From Pseudisothecium myosuroides (lineage: Eukaryota; Streptophyta; Bryopsida; Hypnales; Lembophyllaceae): a stretch of DNA of 64,000 nt. The translations under genes were made by a program, and so were the position numbers. The stretch covers positions 22,258,001-22,322,000 of the forward strand of contig OX637296.1 in assembly GCA_951799445.1 (NCBI GenBank), read 5' to 3'. Positions 24,566 through 37,180 of this stretch are shown one piece after another. Every line of letters begins with the position of its first letter. Within the stretch, counting starts at the first letter, position 1. The notes under the pieces were generated by a model, which had not been told where the DNA came from, made no database searches, and saw only the letters and a list, made by a program, of their open reading frames with translations.

Positions 24566-26374
24566 AGCTCAAAAAAATTCCCGCGTACTGATCGATGGTT
24601 CAATCAGCATTTTTTTTTTGTTTCGTATTGGTTGCAAGACATAGAATAACAAAGAATCTTCCATTTTGAGACATCCATTCATCACTTCTATATTTTCATC
24701 TACAAGTATTATCTAAACTTAGTAGAGTTCATTCAAATTTGGAAGATCAATTTCTTTTGGAGATGTTTTTGACAATACTTTCTACATTTTTTAATATTTT
24801 TTTGATGTTGTAATAGTAGCCAATAAGATTTTGGCTCATTGGACATTGTTGGTCCAACTTCAAGAATGTGCTTCAAGTATAATTTACAAGTTTGCAACCC
24901 ACTCACTATGCAAGTGGGTTCCTTTGATGAAATTAATGACTCGCCTATTATATTAAGTGCACCATGTCACAACCCTTGTCACAAAATCCATCACATTTCA
25001 TTCCAAAGAAATATCACCCAATTATTTGAAGATTGGGAGATTTTCATAAAAACACAAATTTGATGATGGCGCAACTCCTCATTCTGACTCTGGCTTCTGA
25101 TTGAGGTATGCATCACGTTGTGGATCACCAGGAATGCAATTGTGTTTAAATAGTATGATGTGCAAAATAATACATGTATGTCTTTTGCACATGAAATGAG
25201 AGGCTAAAAGAGGTTATAATTTGCGACACAAATCTGACTTACATTTGGTCAACTCATAACATTATTTAGCCAAGCATATGACTCACCTTGATAAAAATCC
25301 ATGGCAGAATATAAGTTATTGGAGGTGTCCAAGGTTCAAGATTCAACAATGAGGAAATGAGAAGAGGAAGCAGTCAAGGAGCATGCGAGACAGACGTTAA
25401 CAATGACAAAGCCACGTACACAGACACAAATTCTACTGATCTTCTTCATCAATAATTTTCTCTCTGTTAGTAAATAAATTAGTTTATAAGCATGAACCCC
25501 AAACACACCTTATTTTCAGTGCTGAATAATATTACGATTCATGCCATCCACCACTTATATAAGACCACATTGAGATTCTCTTAGTAGAATTACAAGCAGA
25601 TGGATCTCGGTAATCAAGAGTAGAGGTGATCTATACTACAAGTGATATACTTTTGAGCTAACGTTGTTCTTTCCAGACATGCAACAACATCTACACTAAA
25701 TAGTGAAATTAGGTTGCCTTACCCCAAGAAAGTTACTTTACAAGCCATCAAAGTCAAGAGATATTTCTATACATATTTAGTGGAGGTTCATGAGTCCCAA
25801 TTACAACGGTACGTAATTCAAGTGTTGAGAAATTAATGAAGCAACTTCTAAACGTGTGATATAAACCTTTGCATTCTACATTGTAATGCATGAAAGGTTG
25901 CGTCAACAAACTAAAAAGGAATTAAGGATACTATTTCATTAGAAGGAAGGTCCTTTTCACATTGAAGTCATGTATTGAGAATATTCTTCTGTACGGTTTG
26001 TCAAAATTTAATTATGTTGTCACCAGGTTATTGTAGGATTATTTTCCTACATTTTAGGAATATGAAAAAGCCAGGGTTGGGATTGACGGTCAGACTCACC
26101 TTGTTTATCTCAACTAACCTACCCTTCGGCAATTTTCCAATATAATCCGTGAGTTAATTGTGATGCCCAAGCAATCTCCAACTTCGCATTATTAGGTTTC
26201 TATAAAATTTGTGGGATCCTCCTGACAGATCCTCCTGAAACAATCTTGACCCTGACTCAGGAGATAATAATTCAGGGAAAATGTCCATGGCTGCCGTGAT
26301 CTTCACATTGACATCATAATCGTCAGAACAAAACAATTAAAAATTGGGATGCAGGATTCGAAAAACAGGGAGGA
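24566..26374. other. Intergenic region without recognised genes
   Basis: AT-rich sequence with only short chance open frames. I see no repeat or gene that can be supported. Confidence 0.45.
26360..26364 (-). terminator. Pol III T-tract terminator
   Basis: A run of five T residues on the minus strand lies shortly after the tRNA-Gln 3' end, the standard Pol III stop signal. Confidence 0.7.
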
Positions 26375-26446
26375 AGGTCCCGGCGAGATTTGAACTCGCG
26401 TTACTGGATTCAGAGTCCAATGTCCTGACCACTAGACTACGGGACC
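26375..26446 (-). tRNA. tRNA-Gln (anticodon CUG)
   Basis: The 72-nt minus-strand sequence folds as a cloverleaf. A 7-bp acceptor stem GGTCCCG/CGGGACC is followed by a D arm with the A-box TAGTCTAGTGG, an anticodon arm TTGGA-CTCTGAA-TCCAG with anticodon CTG, and a T arm with GAGTTCAAATC. CCA is not encoded and there is no intron. A TTTTT run 10-15 bases past the 3' end is a likely Pol III terminator. It closely resembles nuclear plant tRNA-Gln. Confidence 0.96.
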
Positions 26447-27166
26447 TTGCAACTGTCCTCGCTCAAAGAGCTGGAAAGACGCAACCCCTGCTCGGATGAT
26501 TTCACAGGTTGATTGTAACTTCCTATTCTAAATCTTCGCAAATTATTGAGACACATGTCCGACCTAAAAATAAAAGGTTATATTTAATTGTAATAACTTC
26601 CTAAGTAAATATTTACCATCCACAAATACTTATGGGACAAGCTTCTTTCTTTTCTTAAAGATTTCTATAAAATTCGATTCAACTCCATGAAATAGGTACT
26701 GAGGCCTCAAATTAGTTTCACTTGCCTCTGGTAAAGGCTTTTCTAAAATCACCCAGGGTATCATAAACTTCTATAGAGATGTCAAGACCTGAAACAAAGG
26801 AGTTAGACACAATATGCCGAGCACTATGTTATGAAATGCGATCTTATATGTTTGTTCCAATAGTCACTCTAACCTCATCCCAAAACGATCTAACAACATT
26901 ATCCTTAGATTTTTTAAAGTACTCTTCTTTGTAAAAAAATAACAGATTTGGCTACATTTAAATGAGAACCAACTTACACTCCTGAAGGTGATACCAGAGA
27001 GAGAATCAGAGTAAGGTTAGAATCAACCCAAATTTCTAGAGTGCATTTCAGAAGGGTTATAGAATCTTATGCATATTGAGGAAGAGATAATATTCATGTG
27101 CATCGCAGCAGGAAAGCACAGAAGATTTGGAGCAAAATTTGCAGCAAATAGCAAAATTAAAAGAGC
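26447..27166. other. Spacer between tRNA-Gln and CRR7
   Basis: About 0.7 kb of AT-rich DNA. The part nearest CRR7 should hold its 3' untranslated region. No other feature is seen. Confidence 0.4.
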
Positions 27167-28729
27167 CTACTCCAGTTCCATGCGAACCTCGTACCACTGG
27201 AGGGATCCCTGACCATCTCCGAGGTCAAGTTCGCAGACAGCATTCACCAAAAATTGGACTGCTTCATCTACGTTCTTGAATTTGGTCAAGTCTACAGGGG
27301 GCTTCTCTCCCGGCCATTCTTGCAACCAATTCTGTCACGAAAGTGCACAAAAGAATCATATCAAAAACAGCAAGATGGGGGACAGAAGTATAAGATTTTA
27401 TAAGATATGAAAGGCGACAGAGTCTTCTCTGAAATATATAAAATATATGAAACATATGATGACCTCAATGTACATATGAAAAACAAAGATTAATGAGATA
27501 AACCCTAAGAAAACCTTTTCTCATTAAAAAATTATCAGACCCTAAGCAGGATGGATTACAATGACCTAGCAGCTATTCCAGTTTTATCTCACATCCTATT
27601 CGCCCCACTCTGTACGATTCTTGATATATGAGAGTCTTCAAAGAGCACCAAGATGCCAGGATTCGTCCTCCTCTACAGAACAAAGTAGCGATGAAATGCA
27701 TCACCACTGCAATGGTGCACACATCCAAACATTGGTGTGACTTAGTACCTTAAGTTTTTCTTGCAGCTCTTCAGCTGTGACGAATTGCTCGTCTTCACCA
27801 GGCTCCATCAACACGTAAGTTTCTGCATCTCCGTACATTGCACTCCGACCAGACAGTCCGTGTACCACAATCTGCATGCATCGTCATATTCTTTAAATGG
27901 CAAAGTTTCAAGACATTGGCACTTCTTAAGAAACATGCCGGTCTTAAATCAGTCCTAATTCTAAGAGCCTGTGCACGTGAATGTCCCAATCTTGGCCACA
28001 CCATTTAACAAATATGACCATATGCATAGACAAGATGTCTTCCAAGAACTAATGTCAGGACGAGATTCACAGCACGCCTCAATTCAGCAAGGATGAAACA
28101 CAAGATCCGAGTGGTAAAACGGATAGGCATGGCAATAAACCTGGAATCCCCTTCCGTTGAATGCGGCATCTCGAGGAGCAACACCTACGCTGTTTATTCT
28201 TGGAATTCCCGTCAAATTGTGTGCAATTTCCACGTTCCCCTTGATTGCTCTACAGGCACTTCCCCTCAGGGCCACTGCCTGCACAGCGCAGACACTGATA
28301 AGCTTCTTTCTCTTACTAATCAAAACTCAGCAATCCCCCTTTCTCTCAATAACGGTCCAGTAGAATCAACGGGAGGAGGCAAAACTGTTGTAACCCCATC
28401 TTCTCACAATTTTGCCAATTTAAGGCAGCACTAAGACGAGTCTCCAATCACCAAGCGTAATGATCAATTTTCAACGCTGAGAAACCATTAACCACCACCT
28501 TACAATGCGTGAGACGAGTTCGTGAAGAATGGGAGTGACAAAGTACTGTCCAATCATGGAATTCACCACTCTGAAGCCCAGTATTACTTGACACAAAACC
28601 TGAATTGCGAAAGCCAAGCAGAAGAAAGAAAGAAAGAACCTGCACTACGGAGGAAGGCGGAGAAGGAGAAACGGCTATGGTGAGGGAGGATGGCATCGCT
28701 TGACGAGAGTGGAGGCCTTGAACCGCCAT
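27167..28729 (-). CDS. CRR7: CRR7, chloroplast NDH complex protein
   Basis: Four exons (28729-28640, 28278-28141, 27871-27749, 27331-27167) are in phase and give 171 residues, slightly longer than Arabidopsis CRR7. The first 60 or so residues are Ser/Arg-rich and basic ([20 protein letters not shown] start), as expected for a chloroplast transit peptide. The mature part has the family hallmarks [20 protein letters not shown] (97-116), [12 protein letters not shown] and [16 protein letters not shown], and ends [13 protein letters not shown]. By family, CRR7 is a stromal/thylakoid protein needed to build subcomplex A of the plastid NAD(P)H dehydrogenase-like complex for cyclic electron flow. 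The exon boundaries at the transit peptide are the least certain part. Confidence 0.9.
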
Positions 28730-29929
28730 TGTCGTGTTCTTTGAAGGCAGGAGCACTCAGAAAGTAACGAACAAACGGAAATTCCTGAGCGCCCTGCTTG
28801 AATCCAGTCGAAACCGACTCCATCGACGACGACAACGGCGGTGTTCTTCGAAGTATGATACTAGCAAGCAAGACAGGAAGCTACGGCTATGGCGAAAGAA
28901 GCCAGGCGAGGGCGTCGAGCTTGCAATTTCTCCAATTCGCAACTCGTGGTTTTCTGATAAGGTAAGGTATGTGCATCCCCAAATCATCACTTGAAATGAA
29001 TGTAACATGTACATAATCTAAACGCAAGAGAGTTTTGCGGTTGTGGCATGTTATGTTAAGCAATTAAGGTAGGAGGTCCATAAAGCGACCATCTAAGCAC
29101 TGAACCTGAATTTTGGGGAGGTAAAACATCTTGAAATATTTTTCAGTAAATTTTCCTTGAAAGACAAGAAGAAATGGCATCTGGCTCAATTTGTTTCATA
29201 TTTTTCGGAGCTTTGTGGAATTAGTTATGAAATTTTGAAGGTGAAAAGCCAAAGGGCTGTAAAAGCGACCACCTCCTAGAATGTACATCCTTTGTATATT
29301 TTGGGAAATTGAAGAAAGCAAAATGTACCAGTGTGTCCTGATCGGTTCAAAATGCCCGGTCGGAGTTCGAGCCTCCTACCTTAAAGAAGTCAAACATCTC
29401 AACTCTCCCACATTGAGATTATATCCAGTAATTGCAAAGTAGGCCAAGTCATCAAAATTATGTTCGCAGGTGAGTACCAGCTACGCCACCTACGGCTTGG
29501 TAGGATCTAATTAACGATTATTTTTTATAACTTGGCTTGCTTAGCAATTATTTATTCCATTTTAAGAAACTTGAAGTAGTACAATAATTCCTTGCTTCCA
29601 ATTTGGAGTGAAATGGATTTGCAAAGAGAGAAATAACTTTAATCCTTGGTGAATGGTTTGCGTAAATTAAGAATATGTTCATATTGTGTCCATGGGTATT
29701 CACTACACAGAAATCGTTAATTGGTATGGTTTAAACTATTTTTCACAAAGATATACTATTTGTAGTTCTAGCATTGTAGCCATTTATACGATATATGGTA
29801 TACATACACGAGTATTGATACGGGATATAGTACTAATATCCCATATCAATTGCAATGAGAACAACTTCCAAAAAATATATAGATATAGGGGGTACAAATT
29901 GACTTCACAAGTACATTGTCATTGCCAAT
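28730..29929. other. Spacer between CRR7 and the CACTA element
   Basis: Upstream flank of CRR7, then AT-rich DNA. It contains the AGGTAG-family MITE at 29067-29381 and a short hairpin near 29816-29850 (GGGATAT pairing with ATATCCC). No gene is supported. Confidence 0.4.
29067..29381. mobile_element. AGGTAG-family TA-flanked MITE, copy 3
   Basis: The ends AGGTAGGAGG and CCTCCTACCT are inverted repeats flanked by TA (29065-29066, 29382-29383). Internal words such as AAAGCGACCA near both ends match the copies at 13098 and 13722. It lies about 340 bp upstream of the CRR7 start codon. Confidence 0.82.
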
Positions 29930-32900
29930 CACTAGGAGAATTACATACCCTAATCAACAGAACATGTACACGTTCCTATTCGGTCGGCACTTTTCTGATT
30001 TCGCTCTGTTGCCTCGGCAATAGAATAATATTGAATCAATAGGGTCCCAGTATCAAAAGATTGTGGCTCTTTCGAATGACGTGGCCATCACACGTGGCAT
30101 GTATGAAGTCGCCTGCATGACGTTCTGACGTTGCAGTTTTCGGTTTCCTGTATTCCAGAGTTCCTCACAGAAATAGCGCATACTTTTTTGACATTTTCAA
30201 CCAGCTTTTCTTAAAAAGAGGATGAAACGGCCGTTCCATTTACTCTGGCGTGGTAACTTCATTCGTCAACTCCTTTTTCGCCCGCAAAACAGGTCGGGGT
30301 GGCCCATTCTGGTCAGACCTTCCTGAGTCATTTCAAGAATGCATGGAAAAGACTAAGGCTGTGCTATTTTGGACACAGTGAGTCAACTTCAACATCTGCC
30401 CTACCTAATTTGGAGCTTGCGATTGCAAATAGCAATTCCGATTCAGCAAAATCCGTTAAATGCATCGCAAATGAAATTTTTTACTGTTTCCACGAGAGAC
30501 AAAGCGCTGGGGTGATCTCACACCTGCCGCGTGCACATTATGTACAACGCAAACTACGTAAGAAACCAACCTATGCGGCGGTTTCAGATGTTGAAGTCAA
30601 CTAAATACAAAATAATAAATTTATTGAAATGCAACACAACATTACAACTAGGTTCTCGACCTCGAACCACAACAGAAAGCTTTGTAATCTACCTCTACCT
30701 CCTAAACTGGACTCCACAACCCAATTGGATGAGAATTTGATTCCTTGGACATTGAACAGTTTAGTCCCTCCGTTACATTTTTCTCAACAAAATAATTTTA
30801 AAGCAACACATACTTATCACCAAAAACAGCAACCGGCTTCAACGCCTTCACTAAAAAACTGGGACCTTTGCACATGGAATTCCTAAAAATCAGACTGACA
30901 TTGCTTCAAGGGACAAGAAGTGCCTTCAGGCCAAATGGGCTAACCAGCGGTAGAATCTTCAAAATTGCCTCAGCATGAAACCTGACTTGTCACCTTCTAC
31001 GACAATGTCATCAAACAAACCATTAACACTTCGTCACTTTTGGACCGCTGTCACTGAAGCCTCACTCCTCCTCTGAAGAGGGTCCAGAATCACCCACATC
31101 CCCATCGTAAATCAAGTTCTGTTCTTCTACCCATTCAGCTGCAATGTCCTCCCTTCTGATACGCCTACCAGTTTGTGCTACTTCTGGATTTTCTTCTGGA
31201 ATGATGGACGGAGGCTGGAGCGCCGCATGATCAACGTCCCTCCCTACATGGAAGATGCTGCTCCCTTCTTCTGCACCCACGTTCCCGACTACTCTCTTCC
31301 CTCGAACTTCTTTACGAAGTATTACCTTCCAGCCCGGTTCGTCTTCTGAGTCACAGAAAAACACCTGATCGATGTTCATAGGAAACGCAAAGGACTCCGC
31401 GCTCAATGGGATCATCCTCTGAAAATTAGCAATCGAAAAGCCCCATTTATCCTTTTTAAGTGTAGCGGAAGCTCCCCTATAGTTTGCCTTCACCCATGAA
31501 CAAATTAAAACCACCACACACAAGCCACCATAATTCAGCTCTACTATCTCCTGAACATGACCAATGTACTCAATGTCTGCAAAGACATGATTCACATCTC
31601 CCACTCCAGAGCGACAAGCACGGTGGAAGGTTGCGGCTACGCCACAATTAGACGTCTTCAGTTGTAACTCCACATCTTCAACACGGACATGGTTACCAAA
31701 AGCCCACATGCTACGGTATTTTGTGGCATGCACGGATGGAAAATTAGACAAGTTTATGACTTCTTCTGCCGGTAATGGTAATGACTCATCCAGTACGTCC
31801 AAATGAACTTGCCGTTCCAACCATAATGCAAATGGCAAGGCCCGCTGCCAACTCGGGTGGAAAGGCTTCAGCTCTTTGACCCCGCCGTCTGGGGTGATCA
31901 CGCCTGAATGCATCTCGGGCAGCATTTCTCTCCACACAAAATGCATCGTATCGCCTACATTCCCACCCCAGTCATACCACCAACACAGACTCGGAAAGGA
32001 TAATTGTGTCAATGAAAAGTAGTTAACAAATGGTCATACTTTGTCGAACTTGGGTCGAACTCAGTTAAATAAAAGGAATCAATTTACTCATGCAACTACA
32101 CTATCCACCTTCGTCAATTATAATTTACTTTAGCAAGATAATGAATTAACTTAAGTGGACATGCAAGAATACTTTATGTTCCCCTCTCAACCTAACAATG
32201 CAACATTCTGAGTTTTTTTAATAGACAAGCTGAGGTACTTACTGCCGATACTCCTCCAACTGAATCGCATTGTCACACACAAAATCGTGCATCCAACCTC
32301 GTAATTCCTCGCACAACTTCTTCGGCCTCCCTTTCCCCTCGAGAATTTCATCTGTCATGGTTGGGTCTTCTTTATCATCCCACACCCTTCGACCTGTTGG
32401 CTGATATGCTGCCATATACTCAGTGATAAAGCCAAGTGCTTCCTCCACTTGGTATCCCACGGCGATGCTTCCTTCAGGTTTCGCTAAATTGCGAAAAAAC
32501 CCCTTCAATCCCTTAAAATAACGTTCAAAAGGATACATCCACCGCGTGTGGCAAGGACCATAGATAAACAATTCCTCCATTAAGTGAATTGTTAAGTGAA
32601 CCATGATATCGAAAAAACATGGAAGGAAATCCTTCTCCATACAAGAAAGAACCTCCGCAGCATCACACATCATCTCTTCCTTTTTTGACGGGTCCACAAC
32701 CTTTGCACACAATTTGCGGTACAATCGGCACAAACGTATCATAGTACTCGTCACTCCTGCATCTCCAAGACCACGTAATGCGACAGGTAAAAGCTGTTGC
32801 ATCAAAATGTGGTAATCGTGGGACTTCAGTCCACGGATCTTCCCATCTGCTATGCGGTTTGCCAAATTTGAGCTGTATCCTGATGGACTTTTTATGCTCC

Positions 32901-35900
32901 CCAGGTTTCTCAAAAACGTGGACCTATCATCCTTTGATAAAACATACGCAGCATCGGGTATAAAGAACTTGTTTGGATTATTGGTCACCGGCTTCAACCA
33001 CAGATGCTCCCGTATGCCCTTCGCTTGCATATCAGCACGTGTTGCTGGCTTATCCTTCTCTCCAAGCAGAGTCTTCAAAATGTTCTCGCAAACATTCTTC
33101 TCAGTATGCATAGTGTCCACCATGTGCCGCACTGGTAACTTCTACAAGGTCCAAAAAAAAACATTCTCGACGTTAGTACTCCAATCAACATTCCCAATAA
33201 CGGGTGGGTTTGCTTTAAAAAATTTGACTAAGTCATTTGAATTCATGGAGGACGTTTTGGGACGTTATTCCATTAGCAACAGATTCAGTATAATCCACAA
33301 CCTTCATTCAAAGAATTAAAAGAACAAAACCACCATTTCGTTCAAAAGAAATAAAATTAAGCATACAAAAATAAAAACCACCTTACTGAACCGAAAATGA
33401 GGTTGTATGATCACACAATCAAAGGCTACTCCTAAGGTCGATAGTTCATGAAACTCCCTGCTGACACTACTATGCGCTCATTAATTCACAATTCGCTGAA
33501 GTGAAATTTTTTGTTCTTTTCTAATTTATGGAATCCCAATTACAATGATTGAAATCAGACTTGCCAACGTTGGTAGCAACAGTACGAGAATTAGAATCAA
33601 ACTACCGCACTTCTAATCCTAGTTCTAAAGGTTCACCAACACGATTGCAGAAAAACCCGAACAACTCATACAAATGATTGCGAAGTTATAAAACCTCATT
33701 CGTTCCTAAAATGCATGTGGGAACATCAACATCCAACAAACATTAAATTCCAAGGTCTAATACACAAATACAAAGTTATCACAACTTAATAGACAGTTTG
33801 ATATGCATGATCACTCTTATTAAATTCAGATATCAACAGGAAAGGCCCGCATCACCTCTCACGACAGTGCTCAACAGATCAATTCTTACCTTCTACTACT
33901 CATGAAACTTAATTAACTTCAACGATTCCCAGTATCTAACAGACCGCTTCTTTATAATCATCGAATGAAGCATTTGAACTAATTCACCTGAAACGTCCAA
34001 GTATTTATTTTTAATATTCATAATGACATCTATGCCTACACAATCCACATTACAGAACTCCGCATTCATATGCCAGGTAAGATGATGACCTAATACAACA
34101 ACATTTTCAATTCCAATGCTCCTATTTGTGTTTTTTACGATTTGTTGTCTTTATAATTCAAGCATCTCACTTACCAGTCCACACAGAATTTCCAAGAAAT
34201 AGATTAGTACAATTCATGATCAAAAAACTACTAAAACCACTTCATGGAATTCGAATTTCAACCGCAAATGCACAATTACAACATTATTAACATTAGGTAC
34301 CCTGTGGACCAAAAAAATTGAATGAAAATACAATTCCAAGTAAATGTTTTAAATCAAGGGCAGTCCCAACCCACCTCCCAGTACGGGAGCTCAAACAACA
34401 TGCTCAAGCGCTTGACGCCATGAATCTTTACCGGATCTTCATCGCCATCTTCAGCCCCTCCATCTGCGATATATATCTCCCTCTCCTGACCTCTCCTTCG
34501 GATTTCTTCACCCTAAGGTCTGGAAGGGGCTTCCCACCACTCTTGCTCACCATTGAAGGCCACTTTAGCTCGACAAAATCGGTGTTCCTGTGGCAAAAAC
34601 CTCCAATGTCCCAAATACACCATTTTCTTCAAAATTTGGGAGTGCTCCGCGCAAGTTCCACTTGTACAGACGGGGCAACCCCGGTACCCTTTCATTTGTT
34701 GACCAGAGATCAAACCATATGCCGGAAAATCATTGACTGTCCATAATAAAATTTCCCTCATGATGAACTGGCGATTCCCTTCCGGCATAGAAGCGTCCCA
34801 AGCTTGAACACCAGACCAAAGCCTCTTCAAGTCAAGGAAGAGAGGGCAAAGATAAACGTCAAAGGCGTGTGGAGACGATGCCTTCTCACCTGAATAGTCA
34901 ATAATAGATTAAGACATTTGCATGGCTATTCATATACTTCAAAAAATTAATATTTAAACACGTTGGCAGCCTATGCGATAATGCAATATCAACATTAATA
35001 CATGCTGGTCAGAATACTATGTATTTGATACCAAACTTCATTTGACCAAATGAACATAATGTATATTTTACTGCATGGACTTCTATGAATTCGGAAATTG
35101 AATATTGATAAAACCGCAAATTTGATAGTGAGTTACCTGGCATGATTAGGCTCAAGGATAAGAAAAACTTCCGCGTAGCCAACCATAGCAGAAGATTGTA
35201 TAACACCACGAGAATTGGCCATGAACTGTGTCTTACGGATTGATTCCCAAAAGGGATCACTCCATCTCCCACAAGTCCCATGTACACGTTGGTATCTTTT
35301 GTCACAAATGAAGGATCAATATTACCAACAGAAGCCCATTGGGGACTGTCAACGACAGAACGCATGAGCCCATCTTGCAAGTGATTATCCGCGTGCCATT
35401 TCATCAACTTTGCTACCTCAGGGCAACGAAAGAGACGTTGTAGACGTGGCACAAGAGGAAAATACCTGAGGACCTTTCGTGGAACTTGATTAGAGCCGGT
35501 TATATACCGTGGTTCTTGACATGTCGGGCACTCCACAAGATCTTTGTTCTCCTCACCTTCGTACAGAATATGTCCTTCTAGGCAGCAGTGTATTGTTTGG
35601 TGCTCTAGACCCATGCGCATCACCATTTTCTTTGTTTCATAGCTAGTACGTGGAAGGCAATTGGATCTAGGAAGCATATTTCCAGCTAGGAACAGCAACA
35701 ACTCATCCAAAAATGTATTTGGTACTCCAAAGAGGTTGCACATGTTCAGCAATATGATTCCGGCTTGCAACCGGTTCACTGGGCAATTTTCGTAAACTGG
35801 AGTTGTGGACTCGCTCAGTAGGTACTCCATATTGTCTTCACTCATGTCCGACTCGGGACCCGGTGTCGTGTAGAGAGAGTTTGCTTCGGGAAATTGCAGG

Positions 35901-36091
35901 GATTCTGGCTGCAACCAGAAACGGCTTAAGGACAAGAAGGATGAGGGCAAGTGAGCTCTTCACTCGCAAAAGCATCCAACTATCAAAATGAAGTAAAAAT
36001 GATGAAGGCAAGTGATCTTGTCACCCGCAAATTCACCAAACTAACTGAGGATGGCTTATGAGCCAAAGAAATCGCTTAGAATCTTTTATAC

Positions 36092-36171
36092 TATCTTCAG
36101 TCTTCAGTCTTCAATCTTCGATCTTCAGTCTTCGATCTTCAATCTTCAATCTTCAGTCTTCAATCTTCACC
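36092..36171. repeat. Heptanucleotide tandem repeat (CTTCARTC-type)
   Basis: About eleven copies of a 7-base unit, CTTCAGT, CTTCAAT or CTTCGAT, run without interruption. The tract lies between TNP2 exons, inside an apparent intron. Confidence 0.85.
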
Positions 36172-36454
36172 TCGTTGGCCTATCCTGTGGTAGCTCTATA
36201 AGGGCCAGGGTAAGGGTAGGTGATAAGAAACAAGGCCTCGGACGGGTAAAACGGGACGACCAAACCACGAGCTGGCCGTCCGAAAGAATGGCTCCTAAAC
36301 TTCAAACCCACAGTGACCAGCAATCGTACCTCATCAATGGGAACGACATAAAAGTGACCATGTGGGTGATCAATCTCACTTCGTCATCAACAAACACAAA
36401 ATGGGGCTAATCTTGAGTTACCGCATAGTCCGCAACAGGATTACGATGCAAAAA

Positions 36455-37180
36455 TGAAAACAACAAGCCTCCAAAACCGGCTAGGAATAACAATAAAAGA
36501 ACAACGAGCCTCCAAATCCGGCTAGGAATAACAAAACAACGGACCACAAGCCACAACACACAAAAAATCTTCAAATCTTCACTTCAAACTCCAAATCTTC
36601 ACTCCAAACTCCAAAACTTCATTCCAAACTCCAAAACCGCAACTCCAATTTCAAAGTTGAACTTTGAACTAACGCCACTGTTGCTCTACAACTTCAAATG
36701 ATACAAATGATAGCTTTTTGAAAAGCTAACACAATTTTCTACAATTCCTCCAAGTTTCAACTCATTTCAACACTTTGTCCAATATCTATGGCCGTTCAAA
36801 GTTTCGACCTCTAAATGTAAGGGCAGCAGACCCTTCTTCACTCCCACACTCACCACTCATTCATAAATGCTTCAAACAAAACAAGTGATAGCTACTTAGA
36901 AAGTTAACAAAATCCTCCACAACCTCTCCAAAATTCAATACAAACTAAAGACCTGTCCGTCTACTATGGTCGGTCGAAGTTTCAGCCCCTCTTCATAGGA
37001 GGCAGCAGACTCACCTCTACTTAAACAAGCACAAATCTCAACTCACAACTTCAAACAGAGCAAGAGAGGACAATTTGAAAAGCTAACAATATGATAAACA
37101 ACTCTTCCAATTTTCATTACCAAACTCCAAAAACTCAACACACAATGACCCTCTAAACATTCGGGTCCTTCCTAAACTCA
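36455..37180. repeat. Block of short imperfect tandem repeats
   Basis: A unit with GCCTCCAAAACCGGCTAGGA occurs twice (about 36460-36535). Then a 20-base unit of the AAACTCCAAATCTTCACTCC type recurs (about 36575-36650). Finally, about three diverged copies of a 170-bp unit follow, each with a GAAAAGCTAAC-like word and a GGCAGCAGAC-like word in the first two (36690-37180). No coding frame is present; the block lies within the TNP2 transcription unit. Confidence 0.6.
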
